Made by a program: the position numbers and the translations under genes. 7,526 nt of DNA from NCBI GenBank assembly GCA_004298625.1, contig SCSY01000185.1, positions 1 through 7,526 on the forward strand, written 5' to 3'. Below are positions 6,311-7,526 of the stretch, piece after piece (positions within the stretch are counted from its first letter, which is position 1; every line of letters begins with the position of its first letter). A model generated the notes under the pieces. It had not been told where the DNA came from. It made no database searches and saw only the letters and a list, made by a program, of their open reading frames with translations. The DNA comes from Nitrospirota bacterium. GTDB taxonomy: Bacteria > Nitrospirota > Thermodesulfovibrionia > Thermodesulfovibrionales > UBA1546.

Positions 6311-6832
6311 CTATGCTTTTTCCACCTGGAAAAAATTAAGTTCAACGGGCGTTTGTCTGCCGAATATGCTGACCATTACTTTAAGTCTTCCATGGTCCAT
6401 GTCAACATCTTCGACATAACCGACAAAATTAGTAAATGGTCCATCCGTTATTCTCACAGTTTCATTTTTCTGATACTGGGTCTTGACCTGGAAGGCATGA
6501 CCCTTCTCCATCTGCTGCAATATCACGTCAATCTCTTCCTGAGCCAATGCTACGGGATTTGAGCCTCCCACAAAACCTGTTACACGCGGAGTTTTTCTTA
6601 TAAGATGCCAGGTCTCATCATCGAGTTCCATCTCGATAAGAATATATCCAGGATAAAATTTTTTATCGCTTTCCCTCTTCCCGCCGCCTCTGAGCTCAAT
6701 TACGCGTTCAGTAGGAACCAGGATGTTGGATATTTTGTCCTTAAGGTCTTTCTTTTCGACCTTGTCCTCGATGGACTGCTTAACCTTCTCTTCAGAACCG
6801 GAATAAGTATGCACTACATACCATTTTGCCAT
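6311..6832 (-). CDS. nusG: Transcription termination/antitermination factor NusG
   Basis: NusG binds RNA polymerase and links it to Rho or to ribosomal S10, modulating pausing, termination and transcription-translation coupling. The 173 residues show the NGN domain (about 1-108), with WYVVHTYSGSEEKV at 4-17, FYPGYILIEM at 59-68 and TGFVGG at 85-90. The KOW domain (about 122-173) contains VRITDGPFTNFVGYVEDVD. Length is normal and there is no extra domain. The start ATG (6832-6830) is 3 bases after the secE TAA; its ribosome binding site (TTGAGGTAAAG) lies in the last secE codons, so the two are probably translationally coupled. Stop is TAG. Confidence 0.99.
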   Translation of the reverse strand: MAKWYVVHTYSGSEEKVKQSIEDKVEKKDLKDKISNILVPTERVIELRGGGKRESDKKFYPGYILIEMELDDETWHLIRKTPRVTGFVGGSNPVALAQEEIDVILQQMEKGHAFQVKTQYQKNETVRITDGPFTNFVGYVEDVDMDHGRLKVMVSIFGRQTPVELNFFQVEKA

Positions 6833-6835
6833 TCT

Positions 6836-7021
6836 TTACCTCAATAACCCGCTTACAACTTTTGAAAGTCCACGGTCAATAATTCCTAAAAACACGGCTA
6901 CCAAAAGAACCGTAATGATAACCACCCATGTAGAGCCTATAAGCTCATCCCTGTTCGGATAAACAACTTTTTTAGCCTCAATCTTCACTTCTTTAAAAAA
7001 TTCTTTTATTTTTTCTATCAT
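6836..7021 (-). CDS. secE: Preprotein translocase subunit SecE
   Basis: SecE is the essential small subunit that clamps SecY in the SecYEG inner-membrane channel. The 61-residue protein has the short single-helix form common outside enterobacteria (E. coli SecE has three helices). An amphipathic N-terminal helix (about 1-20, Lys/Glu-rich, FFKEVKIEAKKVVYPNRDE) is followed by one membrane segment (about 30-49, STWVVIITVLLVAVFLGII). The KKVVYPNRDE motif is characteristic. The upstream ribosome binding site is weak (ACGGGAT), with only 30 AT-rich bases separating it from tRNA-Trp, so translation may be modest. It lies 3 bases before nusG, the usual secE-nusG pair. Confidence 0.97.
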   Translation of the reverse strand: MIEKIKEFFKEVKIEAKKVVYPNRDELIGSTWVVIITVLLVAVFLGIIDRGLSKVVSGLLR

Positions 7022-7051
7022 ATCCCGTTGTCTCTTTTTTAATTTATTTTA

Positions 7052-7127
7052 TGGCAGGCCAGGAGGGATTTGAACCCCCAACCCCCGGATTTGGAGTCCG
7101 ACGCTCTGCCGTTAGAGCTACTGGCCT
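7052..7127 (-). tRNA. tRNA-Trp, anticodon CCA, 3' CCA encoded
   Basis: A complete 76-base cloverleaf in transcript sense. The acceptor stem is AGGCCAG/CTGGCCT; the D stem is GCTC/GAGC; the anticodon stem is TCGGA/TCCGG with loop CTCCAAA (anticodon at 7094-7092); the T stem is GGGGG/CCCTC with loop TTCAAAT. Discriminator G73 is at 7055, as expected for TrpRS recognition, and the terminal CCA (7054-7052) is encoded. It starts 4 bases after the rpmG stop and ends 30 bases before secE, so it is almost certainly cut out of the operon transcript by RNase P and 3' nucleases. Confidence 0.98.
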
Positions 7128-7131
7128 ATAC

Positions 7132-7284
7132 CTATGCCTTTGTCTCCTTATGCATCGTATGCTTCCTGCAATGTCTGCAGTATTTCTTCAACTGCAATTT
7201 CTCAGTCGTATTTTTCTTGTTCTTCATGCTCGAATAGTTTCTGTCCTTGCATTCAGTGCATTGAAAAAGAATTATCTCACGCAT
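7132..7284 (-). CDS. rpmG: 50S ribosomal protein L33, zinc-binding form
   Basis: A 50-residue L33, a small 50S protein near the E site. It begins MREIILFQCTECKDRNYSSM and ends HCRKHTMHKETKA. Two CxxC pairs (C9/C12 and C36/C39) make a complete zinc ribbon, so this is the zinc-containing (C+) form rather than the cysteine-free form that many bacteria carry for zinc starvation. The ATG at 7284 follows GGAGAG with a 7-base spacer. TAG lies 4 bases before tRNA-Trp. The order tuf-rpmG-tRNA-Trp-secE-nusG is common in bacteria and supports the call. Confidence 0.97.
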   Translation of the reverse strand: MREIILFQCTECKDRNYSSMKNKKNTTEKLQLKKYCRHCRKHTMHKETKA

Positions 7285-7304
7285 TCTCGTTCTCTCCGTT
7301 CATT

Positions 7305-7367
7305 CAGTTTTTAGTTTTTAGTTTTCAGTTTTTAGTCTGACAACCAACAACTGATAACTAACAACTG
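7305..7367 (-). repeat. Nine-heptamer hairpin between tuf and rpmG
   Basis: Exactly 63 bases divide into nine 7-base units in transcript sense: CAGTTGT, TAGTTAT, CAGTTGT, TGGTTGT, CAGACTA, AAAACTG, AAAACTA, AAAACTA, AAAACTG. The first four pair with the last four at 23 of 28 positions, counting wobbles, leaving CAGACTA as the loop. Most mismatches recur at the same position of the heptamer. No U-run follows, so it is not a typical terminator. It begins just after the tuf stop codon. Confidence 0.75.
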
Positions 7368-7369
7368 TT

Positions 7370-7526
7370 TTACGCTATAACCTCTGTAACAACTCCTGCG
7401 CCCACAGTGCGGCCGCCTTCTCTTATTGCAAATCTCAGTTCTTTTTCCATTGCTATCGGCGTTATCAGTTCCACTGTCAGGTTTGTATTGTCGCCGGGCA
7501 TTATCATCTCGACTCCGTCCGGAAGT
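7370..7526 (-). CDS. tuf: Elongation factor Tu (C-terminal 51 residues only)
   Basis: The 3' end of a tuf gene; EF-Tu delivers aminoacyl-tRNA to the ribosome. Only 51 codons and TAA are inside the window; the rest lies beyond 7526. They encode the end of the third beta-barrel domain, which contacts tRNA: LPDGVEMIMPGDN, then VELITPIAMEKELRFAIREG and GRTVGAGVVTEVIA, nearly invariant in bacterial EF-Tu. Reading continues downstream into rpmG without a recognisable terminator, so tuf is plausibly in the same transcription unit. Whether a second tuf copy exists elsewhere cannot be told here. Confidence 0.98.
   Translation of the reverse strand, partial: LPDGVEMIMPGDNTNLTVELITPIAMEKELRFAIREGGRTVGAGVVTEVIA

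Noticed and set aside
3979..7340. Plus-strand open frames opposite rplL, rplJ, rplA, rplK, nusG, secE, tRNA and rpmG
   Set aside because: Each lies antisense to a clearly recognised gene and has a biased composition typical of shadow frames; the one at 7051 starts inside the tRNA.
7305..7367. CRISPR array
   Set aside because: Units are 7 bases, degenerate and directly abutting; there are no spacers and no cas genes.
7285..7369. Promoter for rpmG-tRNA-secE in the tuf-rpmG gap
   Set aside because: TTG-like triplets come from the repeat units and no matching -10 box was found.
1..7526. A novel defence, mobile or biosynthetic system
   Set aside because: Every gene is a recognised core transcription, translation or secretion component in conserved order; nothing accessory is present.

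Overview
The window carries one continuous block of bacterial housekeeping genes, all on the minus strand. In transcription order, from high to low coordinates, it reads: 3' end of tuf (EF-Tu), rpmG (L33), tRNA-Trp(CCA), secE, nusG, rplK (L11), rplA (L1), an L10-type autoregulatory leader, rplJ (L10), rplL (L7/L12) and rpoB (RNA polymerase beta). This is the classical tuf/secE-nusG/rplKAJL-rpoB block. rpoC would be expected just beyond position 1, and the rest of tuf beyond 7526. The open reading frames on the plus strand are antisense shadows of these genes.

Organism: a Gram-negative-type bacterium of intermediate GC. RpoB contains the two lineage-specific insertions near beta residues 225-343 and 940-1040 that are typical of Proteobacteria, Nitrospirota, Aquificota and relatives, but lacks an E. 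coli segment of about 50 residues near its C-terminus. Arginine AGG/AGA and isoleucine ATA codons are common even in ribosomal protein genes. The gene order and protein sequences suggest Nitrospirota or a deltaproteobacterium-like lineage; this assignment is low confidence. No mobile element, CRISPR array or accessory system is visible.

Layout: 1-3852 rpoB (lacks only its last roughly 20-30 codons); 3853-3932 gap with a strong hairpin; 3933-4310 rplL; 4311-4382 gap with a 9-bp hairpin; 4383-4907 rplJ, which appears to start at a CTG codon; 4908-5089 the L10 leader; 5090-5782 rplA; 5829-6257 rplK; 6311-6832 nusG; 6836-7021 secE; 7052-7127 tRNA-Trp; 7132-7284 rpmG; 7370-7526 end of tuf. No gene-free stretch exceeds 300 bases.

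Function: the genes supply ribosomal stalk and L1-arm proteins, the elongation factor that works on the stalk, a transcription elongation factor, a SecYEG subunit, tRNA-Trp and RNA polymerase, which makes this a growth-rate operon. The unusual part is between the genes. Six gaps hold short AGCT-, AGTT- or AGTG-type repeats, often with a 7-base period, that form hairpins in the transcript. One copy sits inside the L10 leader and another extends into the rplJ stop region. The leader also shows competing helices, one of which covers part of the rplJ ribosome binding site. The apparent CTG start of rplJ, the repeats and the leader alternatives are the best leads here.
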